Source of the DNA: Lactuca virosa
Lineage: Eukaryota; Streptophyta; Magnoliopsida; Asterales; Asteraceae
NCBI GenBank assembly: GCA_928212115.1
Contig: CAKMRJ010005523.1
Span: 251,721,154 to 251,785,153 of the forward strand
Direction: 5' to 3'
DNA length: 64,000 nt
The notes under the pieces: model-generated
Told to the model about the DNA's origin: nothing
What the model saw: the letters and a program-made list of their open reading frames with translations, nothing else
Database searches by the model: none
Shown here: piece by piece, positions 11,012 to 22,352 of the stretch
How positions within the stretch are numbered: the stretch's first letter is position 1
How the letters are laid out: the number at the start of each line of letters is the position of its first letter
Position numbers and translations under genes: made by a program

Positions 11012-12666
11012 TGATCGAGGTCGTTATCTCGGTCAAAAATAAACCTCACACACACACACACTAGATAGCTAGGGTAAGTAAGGGTCGAATCCACGATGAG
11101 GTTGTGGTCAAACTTTGTGTTAAAATAGTTGACGAAAAACTACTAGCAATTGTCACGAAAAAAGATTAAAGCAAAGATCAAACAAAAAGCATGGAAATTT
11201 ATTAATTAAAACGAAAATCTCAACGAGAAAACTAGAGTACTCCCGGTTCAGTTATGGACAGTTTAGATTCACACACTTTCTTCCCTAGAATCCTAATTCA
11301 ATTACTTAGATGCAATTGGGGTTTATTAGCTTGTAACACATAGTTTTGGGCACACTAGATGTTTATTTAACTAGTTGTCTTACTCCTTTATGTCTAAACA
11401 GATTAGGAACAATTAGTGAACTAGCAATGAAGTGTCTTACAACTACCTATTACCATATTAAGATCAATATCATAAGTTGGAATAATATATGTTGATTCAA
11501 TCACTTGTCTTTATTGCTAAACTAATTGAACTTGGAACAAATGATGAATTGACAATAAACTATTTTAATTATGACATCAAACAATTAATACAACCCAGTT
11601 CCAATTATAATTACCAAATATCATCACATGAAGCATAAAACAATAATTGAAATTAACTAGAATCAAGTAATAATCAAGTGTGTTCATCCAAAAGTCATAA
11701 AACATCCCCGGAAGTAACCCTAATGATTTAGCCTTCCATTGAGTTCATAAAAACACTAACTTGGATGAAATAAATGAAATGCATAATAGAACTCATAAAC
11801 AAACTTAGAATCATCAAACAAATGTAGCCTAATGATTATCAAAGTATAGAACAAATAAAGCTTGGGAAGAAGTAATCGTTTCTGAAAATTACTAGAATTG
11901 ATGAGAATCACCGGTTGAATGATCTTCAAATGTTGCTTGATTATGAACTTGATGATTTCTTGCCTCGGATTTGGAAATTGATGATCAGAAATGCGTTTGG
12001 AGAAGGTTTGAATCTGTTTGGAACCCTCCAAAACTGTGTAAAATCGCAGGGGAGAAGTCCAAAGTCGATTAGGGTTAAATCTCCTTTAAATAGGTGCTGA
12101 AAAACTGATTTTCGGAGCTGTTTCCGCGTCGGCGTCCTAGTAGGCGTCTTAGACGTCATATAGGACGTCCGGGCATCCTTCAGGACGTTTTATATGTCTT
12201 CTGCCGTCCTTGATATGCACTTGAAAATGGCCTAAAACGGGTAGGAGTCCTAGGGGGCGTCTTAGACGCGTTCTAGGACGTCTCTCATCTTTGTTGTCCC
12301 TTTTTGGTGATGAAAACGGTAGAATCAGTAAAAATGCAAAACATGAAAGTTGTAGGAAATTTTGTCTAGTTTCCAGAACTTCTTCATTCATGTCAATCGG
12401 AGCTCTAGATCTTGAGATATGATCAAAACATTGAAAAGTGGTCAAATTTCTCAGCACCATTTTTCTTCATTCTTTTAGCAATTCGTCTCCCACGCTTGTT
12501 AGCTTCATTTTGCTCGTTTTTCTTGCAGGTTCCGCCCACTTTAGCACTATATATTGACCTGCATATGAAGTTCAACAACTCATCAAAGTAGTGACATTCT
12601 TGGGCAATTATACATCAATTCAACAGATTTATAACAATTTAATACATTCATAAAATACACTTATCA
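11012..12666 (-). repeat. Array LTR 3 (1655 bp)
   Basis: The minus-strand LTR starts TGATAAG at 12666 and ends CGATCA at 11012. U3 is about 575 bp with a CpG-rich motif block and a TATA-like box at 12085-12092. An AATAAA lies on the minus strand at about 11198-11203 and would suit the R region. Five bases (AATTT in plus orientation) separate the LTR from the primer site at 10989-11006. Confidence 0.88.
12085..12283 (-). promoter_or_regulatory. U3 promoter block of array LTR 3
   Basis: TATTTAAA on the minus strand at 12085-12092, so transcription should begin near 12050-12060. Upstream at 12127-12283 is a block with about ten CGTC/GACG words, including the palindromes GACGTC and CCTAGG. ACGT cores are classical plant bZIP-type sites, but no factor is implied by the sequence alone. 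Confidence 0.62.
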
Positions 12667-12668
12667 AA

Positions 12669-12681
12669 CCTCCCCAACTTT
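12669..12681 (-). other. Polypurine tract at LTR 3
   Basis: AAAGTTGGGGAGG on the minus strand, two bases from the LTR 3 end. Confidence 0.8.
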
Positions 12682-13065
12682 ATTCCAAACTCGTCCCAAG
12701 ATTGGCCTGAAATAATTAGTGTATTCTTACTCTCTCATCCTAGGAAAAACTCAATGGAATCACGAATTCCGTACATTTTATCACAATATTTTTGATAGCA
12801 CAATATATTGATTTTGGGGATTATTAGTTTCTTATCCGGACTTTTAAACTCAAAACAATTGTTATGCTTATTTTACTTTGTTGTTTGAAATCCTCCGCTT
12901 TTTGAACCCTTTCCAATAATCAATATCATGAGTAATCAGTTGAACTTATTGCCAAAGTCCCGTTTTCAAGGTTCACTAACATAGTTAGCGCGGTCTGTAA
13001 CATTTAATGGACCAACCCATACACTCCCGCTATCGAGGGGTCACATATTGTTTCAAACAATGTCT

Positions 13066-13293
13066 TCAACTTGAACTTTTCTTCATATTTATCTTGATTG
13101 TGCATTCTTCAAGGTCTTTGATGGCTTCATCTGATTTGATCATCTTTGTATTTGACTTGAGTTTGAATATATTTACTTGCAAGTTCTTCAATGTCTTCTG
13201 ATGCTTTTTGGTTGTGTGAAAACAATAATAGTCCCCTCCCAACCCCAAAGGCGCAGGAGTAAGTATGAACAAGTACTCAGAGCGTGATGACAC
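13066..13293 (-). CDS. Small second open frame of the array element, unit 4 (75 aa, no ATG)
   Basis: Same open frame as in units 2 and 5. The frame is open from just after a TGA at 13348-13350 and contains no ATG before the conserved part, so it cannot be a simple independent ORF. It lies about 390 bp from the 3' polypurine tract. Confidence 0.3.
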   Translation of the reverse strand: MSSRSEYLFILTPAPLGLGGDYYCFHTTKKHQKTLKNLQVNIFKLKSNTKMIKSDEAIKDLEECTIKINMKKSSS

Positions 13294-14110
13294 ATATTGT
13301 TCGGTTGGGTCCTCAATTGAAAGATCGTAGGCTCGAGCTAAAAACCTTCATTTTTCAAACACTTGGGTATTTCACATAACAATTTTTTAAATAAATATAA
13401 ATATTTCCAAAACCGGCTGAGCAACCCAGAAAATCAATATTAAATAGATATTATGACTCGTTGTACGAAACTCCTATCATTTTCCATCTTGATGAGTTAC
13501 ATTCAAGATATAGAGAAGCTACTAGCTCATCACAGATTTCATGGTGGCCAACCCAAGAGAGAATAATAATGAGTTTAGTATAGCAGTGCATTCATCCTAA
13601 GTTGATTATCCAAAAAAATCATCAAAGTTAATGTAAAAGAAATTAAAAATATGGAGGACGACACACCTGATGGTACCGGTGGTAGAGGCGGTTTTGATTC
13701 TTGAAAAACTTCACTAACTTGAGGCATTTTCATAATGTTTCGTTATGCCCGAATAAACATTGAATAATTATGATTTTTTTTAAACCACTTTTTCTTCAAT
13801 CCTCCGTCTTTTTCTTGTGTACACCCCCTCCCCAACTTTAAGTCTTGCATTGTCCCCGATGCATCAAAAGATAAATTCCTAAAATAATAAAAAAAAACAA
13901 CTACAAGCACACAAATCAAATCAAATAAAAATAAACTACACTAACTAGCCCTCAATTTCACCGGGGTCCACGATTGCACTTGGCACGTGCAACAAGCCTT
14001 TTAAACCCCTAGGTTACCCCTAATGGACGAGTGAAGTCTCGTGAGGGTTTACATTGAATACACCCACAAAGTTCCAAAATTGCCAAGTTTAATGTCATTA
14101 GCGGGACCGG

Positions 14111-15139
14111 TTACCTCGAGCGATGTCTATGAGGATCATATGTTAGTTGACTTTTGTGAAAGCCAACCATGAGGTCGCTCACCTTACTTGGAGGAACTAG
14201 ATCATGTGGCAAGCCTTTTTTGGCCTTGTGTAAATCAACTAATTTGTGTTTAATCCTTCCACGATGATGCTTAAACCTTGTTTTGAAGAACCATGCATCT
14301 TTCCATCTAGTAAACTTCTTTAATCGATACTTGATATCATGTAACACTTTCATTTTTGATTTTTGAGAGTGTGTGTAATCATGCTTCTTATTCCCTAATC
14401 TTCTTTTCTTGTTTTGACTCACACAATCATCTAGTGCTTTTGACCTGTTACATGATAAAACTTTCTCCAAATTGTGGGTGGTGCCATAGAGCATATTTGC
14501 GGTATGCTCATAGACATAATCATGAATAGTATTGATGACAAACAGGTCACCACTGGTTGTAGGATCATTAGTAGGTCCAAACAAAAGAAATATTACTTTA
14601 TGGTTTCCACATGTCACATTTATCGCACCTTCATGGCAACTAATATGAGCATATATAGTTTTCAAAAAAGGACGATCAATGATTATACTTTGTGGTTTGT
14701 ATTTGGCCAATATTTTAGAATCCATCAGAAGAAGTTGTGGGTCGGTTTTTTTAAAAGTTGTTGGGTAGGGTGTGGTATTAGCCTCCACAAACCTCTCCCC
14801 AACTTTGGACGCTTCTAACTCATGAAACTCTTCATTAGACTTTTCCAATTCAATTACAACTTCTTTGATATCAAACATCCTTTGGGTATCATTATCATTT
14901 AAAGGTACATCATCCTCCACCACAACCTCAAGTTCGGGTGGTGTAGGATTATGCACAATGTTATCATTGCATAGAAAACTAACCTCATTTACTTGAGTAG
15001 TGTCTGAAGGTTTACCCGGTGATTGTTGCTTTAGCTGCTCCGTTATTTGTTTTAGTTGATCTTCAATCGCCAAAATTGATTTGAAGTTATCTTCCTCCAT
15101 GTTGAATGTTTCATTCAACATGTCCAACATTTGATCCAA
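14111..15139 (-). CDS. Gag-like protein with C-terminal retropepsin remnant, array unit 4 (342 aa)
   Basis: Same protein as in unit 3 over its whole length, with the coiled-coil-like N-terminus, the IIIDRPFL retropepsin-like segment around residues 150-186 and the basic C-terminal third. One G is missing near 14130 compared with unit 3. This replaces the last residue by a short HRHRSR tail, so the true C-terminus of the family is uncertain. The in-frame upstream extension again starts at an ATG (15347-15349) and is interrupted by TAG at 15332-15334. Confidence 0.6.
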   Translation of the reverse strand: MDQMLDMLNETFNMEEDNFKSILAIEDQLKQITEQLKQQSPGKPSDTTQVNEVSFLCNDNIVHNPTPPELEVVVEDDVPLNDNDTQRMFDIKEVVIELEKSNEEFHELEASKVGERFVEANTTPYPTTFKKTDPQLLLMDSKILAKYKPQSIIIDRPFLKTIYAHISCHEGAINVTCGNHKVIFLLFGPTNDPTTSGDLFVINTIHDYVYEHTANMLYGTTHNLEKVLSCNRSKALDDCVSQNKKRRLGNKKHDYTHSQKSKMKVLHDIKYRLKKFTRWKDAWFFKTRFKHHRGRIKHKLVDLHKAKKGLPHDLVPPSKVSDLMVGFHKSQLTYDPHRHRSR

Positions 15140-15489
15140 CTTCTTTCCGAATGAAGATTCATCTGATTCTTGGTCCTCCAGAAAACAAGGTGATTCATGG
15201 TGTTGGCTTTGAGTTGAATCGTCGGTCCACCAACAATCATCGTCATATGGATCATCACATGTATCATAATTATAAGACTCATAGTAGAGATCATTATAAT
15301 ATTGATATTGGTCTGAATTTTCTCTCTTCCACTACATGTCCGGATTCATGTAAGTATATTTTTTCACTCACCACTGTCCCTACACAAAAAAACAGTAAAA
15401 GAGTGAAGATTCTAAACTAAAAATAAAACAAAATAAAATAAAATAAAAATATAAGGACTACTTTAACACAATAATTCAAGCGCACAATC

Positions 15490-15507
15490 TCCCCGGCAAC
15501 GGCGCCA
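15490..15507 (-). other. Primer binding site, array unit 4 (tRNA-Asp)
   Basis: Perfect 18-nt tRNA-Asp 3' end on the plus strand, 5 nt from LTR 4. Confidence 0.88.
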
Positions 15508-15512
15508 AATTT

Positions 15513-17166
15513 TGATCGAGGTCGTTGTCTCGGTCAAAAATAAACCTCACACACACACACACTAGATAGCTAGGGTAAGTAAGGGTCGAATCCACGATGA
15601 GGTTGTGGTCAAACTTTGTGTTAAAATAGTTGACGAAAAACTACTAGCAATTGTCACGAAAAAAGATTAAAGCAAAGATCAAACAAAAAGCATGGAAATT
15701 TATTAATTAAAACGAAAATCTCAACGAGAAAACTAGAGTACTCCCGGTTCAGTTATGGACAGTTTAGATTCACACACTTTCTTCCCTAGAATCCTAATTC
15801 AATTACTTAGATGCAATTGGGGTTTATTAGCTTGTAACACATAGTTTTGGGCACACTAGATGTTTATTTAACTAGTTGTCTTACTCCTTTATGTCTAAAC
15901 AGATTAGGAACAATTAGTGAACTAGCAATGAAGTGTCTTACAACTACCTATTACCATATTAAGATCAATATCATAAGTTGGAATAATATATGTTGATTCA
16001 ATCACTTGTCTTTATTGCTAAACTAATTGAACTTGGAACAAATGATGAATTGACAATAAACTATTTTAATTATGACATCAAACAATTAATACAACCCAGT
16101 TCCAATTATAATTACCAAATATCATCACATGAAGCATAAAACAATAATTGAAATTAACTAGAATCAAGTAATAATCAAGTGTGTTCATCCAAAAGTCATA
16201 AACATCCCCGGAAGTAACCCTAATGATTTAGCCTTCCATTGAGTTCATAAAAACACTAACTTGGATGAAATAAATGAAATGCATAATAGAACTCATAAAC
16301 AAACTTAGAATCATCAAACAAATGTAGCCTAATGATTATCAAAGTATAGAACAAATAAAGCTTGGGAAGAAGTAATCGTTTCTGAAAATTACTAGAATTG
16401 ATGAGAATCACCGGTTGAATGATCTTCAAATGTTGCTTGATTATGAACTTGATGATTTCTTGCCTCGGATTTGGAAATTGATGATCAGAAATGCGTTTGG
16501 AGAAGGTTTGAATCTGTTTGGAACCCTCCAAAACTGTGTAAAATCGCAGGGGAGAAGTCCAAAGTCGATTAGGGTTAAATCTCCTTTAAATAGGTGCTGA
16601 AAAACTGATTTTCGGAGCTGTTTCCGCGTCGGCGTCCTAGTAGGCGTCTTAGACGTCATATAGGACGTCCGGGCATCCTTCAGGACGTTTTATATGTCTT
16701 CTGCCGTCCTTGATATGCACTTGAAAATGGCCTAAAACGGGTAGGCGTCCTAGGGGGCGTCTTAGACGCGTTCTAGGACGTCTCTCATCTTTGTTGCCCC
16801 TTTTTGGTGATGAAAACGGTAGAATCAGTAAAAATGCAAAACATGAAAGTTGTAGGAAATTTTGTCTAGTTTCCAGAACTTCTTCATTCATGTCAATCGG
16901 AGCTCTAGATCTTGAGATATGATCAAAACATTGAAGAGTGGTCAAATTTCTCAGCACCATTTTTCTTCATTCTTTTAGCAATTCGTCTCCCACGCTTGTT
17001 AGCTTCATTTTGCTCGTTTTTCTTGCAGGTTCCGCCCACTTTAGCACTATATATTGACCTGCATATGAAGTTCAACAACTCATGAAAGTAGTGACATTCT
17101 TGGGCAATTATACATCAATTCAACAGATTTATAACAATTTAATACATTCATAAAATACACTTATCA
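15513..17166 (-). repeat. Array LTR 4 (1654 bp)
   Basis: Same termini, TATA-like box and motif block as LTR 3. It is shared by the internal region at 12667-15507 (as its 5' LTR) and the one at 17167-20005 (as its 3' LTR). Confidence 0.88.
16585..16783 (-). promoter_or_regulatory. U3 promoter block of array LTR 4
   Basis: TATTTAAA on the minus strand at 16585-16592, with the CpG-rich cluster at 16627-16783. Confidence 0.6.
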
Positions 17167-17168
17167 AA

Positions 17169-17181
17169 CCTCCCCAACTTT
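17169..17181 (-). other. Polypurine tract at LTR 4
   Basis: AAAGTTGGGGAGG on the minus strand, two bases from the LTR 4 end. Confidence 0.8.
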
Positions 17182-17565
17182 ATTCCAAACTCGTCCCAAG
17201 ATTGGCCTGAAATAATTAGTGTATTCTTACTCTCTCATCCTAGGAAAAACTCAATGGAATCACGAATTCCGTACATTTTATCACAATATTTTTGATAGCA
17301 CAATATATTGATTTTGGGGATTATTAGTTTCTTATCCGGACTTTTAAACTCAAAACAATTGTTATGCTTATTTTACTTTGTTGTTTGAAATCCTCCACTT
17401 TTTGAACCCTTTCCAATAATCAATCTCATGAGTAATCAGTTGAACTTATTGCCAAAGTCCCGTTTTCAAGGTTCACTAACATAGTTAGCGCGGTCTGTAA
17501 CATTTAATGGACCAACCCATACACTCCCGCTATCGAGGGGTCACATATTGTTTCAAACAATGTCT

Positions 17566-17793
17566 TCAACTTGAACTTTTCTTCATATTTATCTTGATTG
17601 TGCATTCTTCAAGGTCTTTGATGGCTTCATCTGATTTGATCATCTTTGTATTTGACTTGAGTTTGAATATATTTACTTGCAAGTTCTTCAATGTCTTCTG
17701 ATGCTTTTTGGTTGTGTGAAAACAATAATAGTCCCCTCCCAACCCCAAAGGCGCAGGAGTAAGTATGAACAAGTACTCAGAGCGTGATGACAC
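17566..17793 (-). CDS. Small second open frame of the array element, unit 5 (75 aa, no ATG)
   Basis: Same sequence and position as the frame in unit 4; function unknown. Confidence 0.3.
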   Translation of the reverse strand: MSSRSEYLFILTPAPLGLGGDYYCFHTTKKHQKTLKNLQVNIFKLKSNTKMIKSDEAIKDLEECTIKINMKKSSS

Positions 17794-18624
17794 ATATTGT
17801 TCGGTTGGGTCCTCAATTGAAAGATCGTAGGCTCGAGCTAAAAACCTTCATTTTTCAAACACTTGGGTATTTCACATAACAATTTTTTAAATAAATATAA
17901 ATATTTCCAAAACCGGCTGAGCAACCCAGAAAATCAATATTAAATAGATATTATGACTCGTTGTACGAAACTCCTATCATTTTCCATCTTGATGAGTTAC
18001 ATTCAAGATATAGAGAAGCTACTAGCTCATCACAGATTTCATGGTGGCCAACCCAAGAGAGAATAATAATGAGTTTAGTATAGCAGTGCATTCATCCTAA
18101 GTTGATTATCCAAAAAAATCATCAAAGTTAATGTAAAAGAAATTAAAAATATGGAGGACGACACACCTGATGGTACCGGTGGTAGAGGCGGTTTTGATTC
18201 TTGAAAAACTTCACTAACTTGAGGCATTTTCATAATGTTTCGTTATGCCCGAATAAACATTGAATAATTATGATTTTTTTAAACCACTTTTTCTTCAATC
18301 CTCCGTCTTTTTCTTGTGTACACCCCCTCCCCAACTTTAAGTCTTGCATTGTCCCCGATGCATCAAAAGATAAATTCCTAAAATAATAAAAAAAACAACT
18401 ACAAGCACACAAATCAAATCAAATAAAAATAAACTACACTAACTAGCCCTCAATTTCACCGGGGTCCACGATTGCACTTGGCACGTGCAACAAGCCTTTT
18501 AAACCCCTAGGTTACCCCTAATGGACGAGTGAAGTCTCGTGAGGGTTTACATTGAATACACCCACAAAGTTCCAAAATTGCCAAGTTTAATGTCATTAGC
18601 GGGACCGGTTACCTCGAGCGATGT

Positions 18625-19637
18625 CTATGGAGGATCATATGTTAGTTGACTTTTGTGAAAGCCAACCATGAGGTCGCTCACCTTACTTGGAGGAACTAGA
18701 TCATGTGGCAAGCCTTTTTTGGCCTTGTGTAAATCAACTAATTTGTGTTTAATCCTTCCACGATGATGCTTAAACCTTGTTTTGAAGAACCATGCATCTT
18801 TCCATCTAGTAAACTTCTTTAATCGATACTTGATATCATGTAACACTTTCATTTTTGATTTTTGAGAGTGTGTGTAATCATGCTTCTTATTCCCTAATCT
18901 TCTTTTCTTGTTTTGACTCACACAATCATCTAGTGCTTTTGACCTGTTACATGATAAAACTTTCTCCAAATTGTGGGTGGTGCCATAGAGCATATTTGCG
19001 GTATGCTCATAGACATAATCATGAATAGTATTGATGACAAACAGGTCACCACTGGTTGTAGGATCATTAGTAGGTCCAAACAAAGAAATATTACTTTATG
19101 GTTTCCACATGTCACATTTATCGCACCTTCATGGCAACTAATATGAGCATATATAGTTTTCAAAAAAGGACGATCAATGATTATACTTTGTGGTTTGTAT
19201 TTGGCCAATATTTTAGAATCCATCAGAAGAAGTTGTGGGTCAGTTTTTTTAAAAGTTGTTGGGTAGGGTGTGGTATTAGCCTCCACAAACCCCTCCCCAA
19301 CTTTGGACGCTTCTAACTCATGAAACTCTTCATTAGACTTTTCCAATTCAATTACAACTTCTTTGATATCAAACATCCTTTGGGTATCATTATCATTTAA
19401 AGGTACATCATCCTCCACCACAACCTCAAGTTCGGGTGGTGTAGGATTATGCACAATGTTATCATTGCATAGAAAACTAACCTCATTTACTTGAGTAGTG
19501 TCTGAAGGTTTACCCGGTGATTGTTGCTTTAGCTGCTCCGTTATTTGTTTTAGTTGATCTTCAATCGCCAAAATTGATTTGAAGTTATCTTCCTCCATGT
19601 TGAATGTTTCATTCAACATGTCCAACATTTGATCCAA
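18625..19637 (-). pseudogene. gag-like/protease-remnant ORF, array unit 5, one frameshift
   Basis: Identical in layout to the unit 3 ORF but split in two overlapping frames (18930-19637 and 18625-19083) by the loss of one A in the AAAA run near 19083, just after the retropepsin-like segment. The same deletion is seen in unit 2. The upstream extension has the same ATG (19845-19847) and the same TAG (19830-19832) as units 3 and 4. Confidence 0.65.
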
Positions 19638-19987
19638 CTTCTTTCCGAATGAAGATTCATCTGATTCTTGGTCCTCCAGAAAACAAGGTGATTCATGGTG
19701 TTGGCTTTGAGTTGAATCGTCGGTCCACCAACAATCATCGTCATATGGATCATCACATGTATCATCATTATAAGACTCATAGTAGAGATCATTATAATAT
19801 TGATATTGGTCTGAATTTTCTCTCTTCCACTACATGTCCGGATTCATGTAAGTATATTTTTTCACTCACCACTGTCCCTACACAAAAAAACAGTAAAAGA
19901 GTGAAGATTCTAAACTAAAAATAAAACAAAATAAAATAAAATAAAAATATAAGGACTACTTTAACACAATAATTCAAGCGCACAATC

Positions 19988-20005
19988 TCCCCGGCAACGG
20001 CGCCA
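19988..20005 (-). other. Primer binding site, array unit 5 (tRNA-Asp)
   Basis: Perfect 18-nt tRNA-Asp 3' end on the plus strand, 5 nt from LTR 5. Confidence 0.88.
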
Positions 20006-20010
20006 AATTT

Positions 20011-21665
20011 TGATCGAGGTCGTTGTCTCGGTCAAAAATAAACCTCACACACACACACACTAGATAGCTAGGGTAAGTAAGGGTCGAATCCACGAGGAGG
20101 TTGTGGTCAAACTTTGTGTTAAAATAGTTGACGAAAAACTACTAGCAATTGTCACGAAAAAAGATTAAAGCAAAGATCAAACAAAAAGCATGGAAATTTA
20201 TTAATTAAAACGAAAATCTCAACGAGAAAACTAGAGTACTCCCGGTTCAGTTATGGACAGTTTAGATTCACACACTTTCTTCCCTAGAATCCTAATTCAA
20301 TTACTTAGATGCAATTGGGGTTTATTAGCTTGTAACACATAGTTTTGGGCACACTAGATGTTCATTTAACTAGTTGTCTTACTCCTTTATGTCTAAACAG
20401 ATTAGGAACAATTAGTGAACTAGAAATGAAGTGTCTTACAACTACCTATTACCATATTAAGATCAATATCATAAGTTGGAATAATATATGTTGATTCAAT
20501 CACTTGTCTTTATTGCTAAACTAATTGAACTTGGAACAAATGATGAATTGACAATAAACTATTTTAATTATGACATCAAACAATTAATACAACCCAGTTC
20601 CAATTATAATTACCAAATATCATCACATGAAGCATAAAACAATAATTGAAATTAACTAGAATCAAGTAATAATCAAGTGTGTTCATCCAAAAGTCATAAA
20701 CATCCCCGGAAGTAACCCTAATGATTTAGCCTTCCATTGAGTTCATAAAAACACTAACTTGGATGAAATAAATGAAATGCATAATAGAACTCATAAACAA
20801 ACTTAGAATCATCAAACAAATGTAGCCTAATGATTATCAAAGTATAGAACAAATAAAGCTTGGGAAGAAGTAATCGTTTCTGAAAATTACTAGAATTGAT
20901 GAGAATCACCGGTTGAATGATCTTCAAATGTTGCTTGATTATGAACTTGATGATTTCTTGCCTTGGATTTGGAAATTGATGATCAGAAATGCGTTTGGAG
21001 AAGGTTTGAATCTGTTTGGAACCCTCCAAAACTGTGTAAAATCGCAGGGGAGAAGTCCAAAGTCGATTAGGGTTAAATCTCCTTTAAATAGGTGCTGAAA
21101 AACTGATTTTCGGAGCTGTTTCCGCGTCGGCGTCCTAGTAGGCGTCTTAGACGTCATATAGGACGTCCGGGCATCCTTCAGGACGTTTTATATGTCTTCT
21201 GCCGTCCTTGATATGCACTTGAAAATGGCCTAAAACGGGTAGGCGTCCTAGGGGGCGTCTTAGACGCGTTCTAGGACGTCTCTCATCTTTGTTGCCCCTT
21301 TTTGGTGATGAAAACGGTAGAATCAGTAAAAATGCAAAACATGAAAGTTGTAGGAAATTTTGTCTAGTTTCCAGAACTTCTTCATTCATGTCAATCGGAG
21401 CTCTAGATCTTGAGATATGATCAAAACATTGAAGAGTGGTCAAATTTCTCAGCACCATTTTTCTTCATTCTTTTAGCAATTCGTCTCCCACGCTTGTTAG
21501 CTTCATTTTGCTCGTTTTTCTTGCAGGTTCCGCCCACTTTAGCACTATATATTGACCTGCATATGAAGTTCAACAACTCATCAAAGTAGTGACATTCTTG
21601 GGCAATTATACATCAATTCAACAGATTTTGTAACAATTTAATACATTCATAAAATACACTTATCA
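20011..21665 (-). repeat. Array LTR 5 (1655 bp)
   Basis: Last complete LTR of the array. It serves as 5' LTR of the internal region at 17167-20005 and as 3' LTR of the truncated internal region at 21666-22352, which breaks into an unrelated copia element. Confidence 0.87.
21083..21280 (-). promoter_or_regulatory. U3 promoter block of array LTR 5
   Basis: TATTTAAA on the minus strand at 21083-21090, with the CpG-rich cluster at 21124-21280. Confidence 0.6.
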
Positions 21666-21667
21666 AA

Positions 21668-21680
21668 CCTCCCCAACTTT
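21668..21680 (-). other. Polypurine tract at LTR 5
   Basis: AAAGTTGGGGAGG on the minus strand, two bases from the LTR 5 end. It is part of the truncated last internal region. Confidence 0.8.
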
Positions 21681-22064
21681 ATTCCAAACTCGTCCCAAGA
21701 TTGGCCTGAAATAATTAGTGTATTCTTACTCTCTCATCCTAAGAAAAACTCAATGAAATCACGAATTCCGTACATTTTATCACAATATTTTTGATAGCAC
21801 AATATATTGATTTTGGGGATTATTAGTTTCTTATCCGGACTTTTAAACTCAAAACAATTGTTATGCTTATTTTACTTTGTTGTTTGAAATCCTCCACTTT
21901 TTGAACCCTTTCCAATAATCAATCTCATGAGTAATCAGTTGAACTTATTGCCAAAGTCCCATTTTCAAGGTTCACTAACATAGTTAGCGCGGTCTGTAAC
22001 ATTTAATGGACCAACCCATACACTCCCGCTATCGAGGGGTCACATATTGTTTCACACAATGTCT

Positions 22065-22340
22065 TCAACTTGAACTTTTCTTCATATTTATCTTGATTGT
22101 GCATTCTTCAAGGTCTTTGATGGCTTCATCTGATTTGATCATCTTTGTATTTGACTTGAGTTTAAATATATTTACTTGGAAGTTCTTCAATGTCTTCTGA
22201 TGCTTTTTGGTTGTGTGAAAACAATAATAGTCCCCTCCCAACCCCAAAGGCGCAGGAGTAAGTATGACCAAGTACTCAGAGCGTGATGACACATATTGTT
22301 CGGTTGGGTCCTCAATTGAAAGATCGTAGGCTCGAGCCAA
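22065..22340 (-). CDS. Small second open frame, truncated last unit
   Basis: Counterpart of 13066-13293. Here the codon before the conserved block is read as a start because the AGCT of the other copies is changed, giving 91 residues. The frame ends about a dozen bases from the array boundary. Small substitutions (LVIL for LFIL, NFQV for NLQV) distinguish it from the other copies. Confidence 0.3.
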   Translation of the reverse strand: MARAYDLSIEDPTEQYVSSRSEYLVILTPAPLGLGGDYYCFHTTKKHQKTLKNFQVNIFKLKSNTKMIKSDEAIKDLEECTIKINMKKSSS

Positions 22341-22352
22341 AAACCTTCATTG

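Larger units (their letters stand above)
1..22352 (-). repeat. Tandem array of a non-autonomous LTR retrotransposon with shared LTRs (~4.5 kb period)
   Basis: The same roughly 4.5 kb sequence recurs five times with near-identity; LTR starts fall at 2029, 6518, 11012, 15513 and 20011 (spacings 4489, 4494, 4501, 4498). On the minus strand each unit reads LTR, tRNA-Asp-type primer site, gag-like ORF, small second frame, polypurine tract, then directly the next LTR. No separate LTR pair and no flanking target duplication lies between units. This is the structure expected from unequal recombination between LTRs. Complete internal regions are 3681-6512, 8168-11006, 12667-15507 and 17167-20005; partial ones are 1-2023 and 21666-22352. 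The rest of each internal region (for example 8183-8627, 8817-9625 and 10850-10988) shows no coding signal. The right edge diverges after about 22352; the left edge is the window end. Confidence 0.9.

Noticed and set aside
12149..12460. Minus-strand open frame of 103 aa in the LTR (also in other units)
   Set aside because: It crosses the U3 CpG motif block upstream of the TATA, so it would not be transcribed from the LTR, and its sequence is explained by the repeats.
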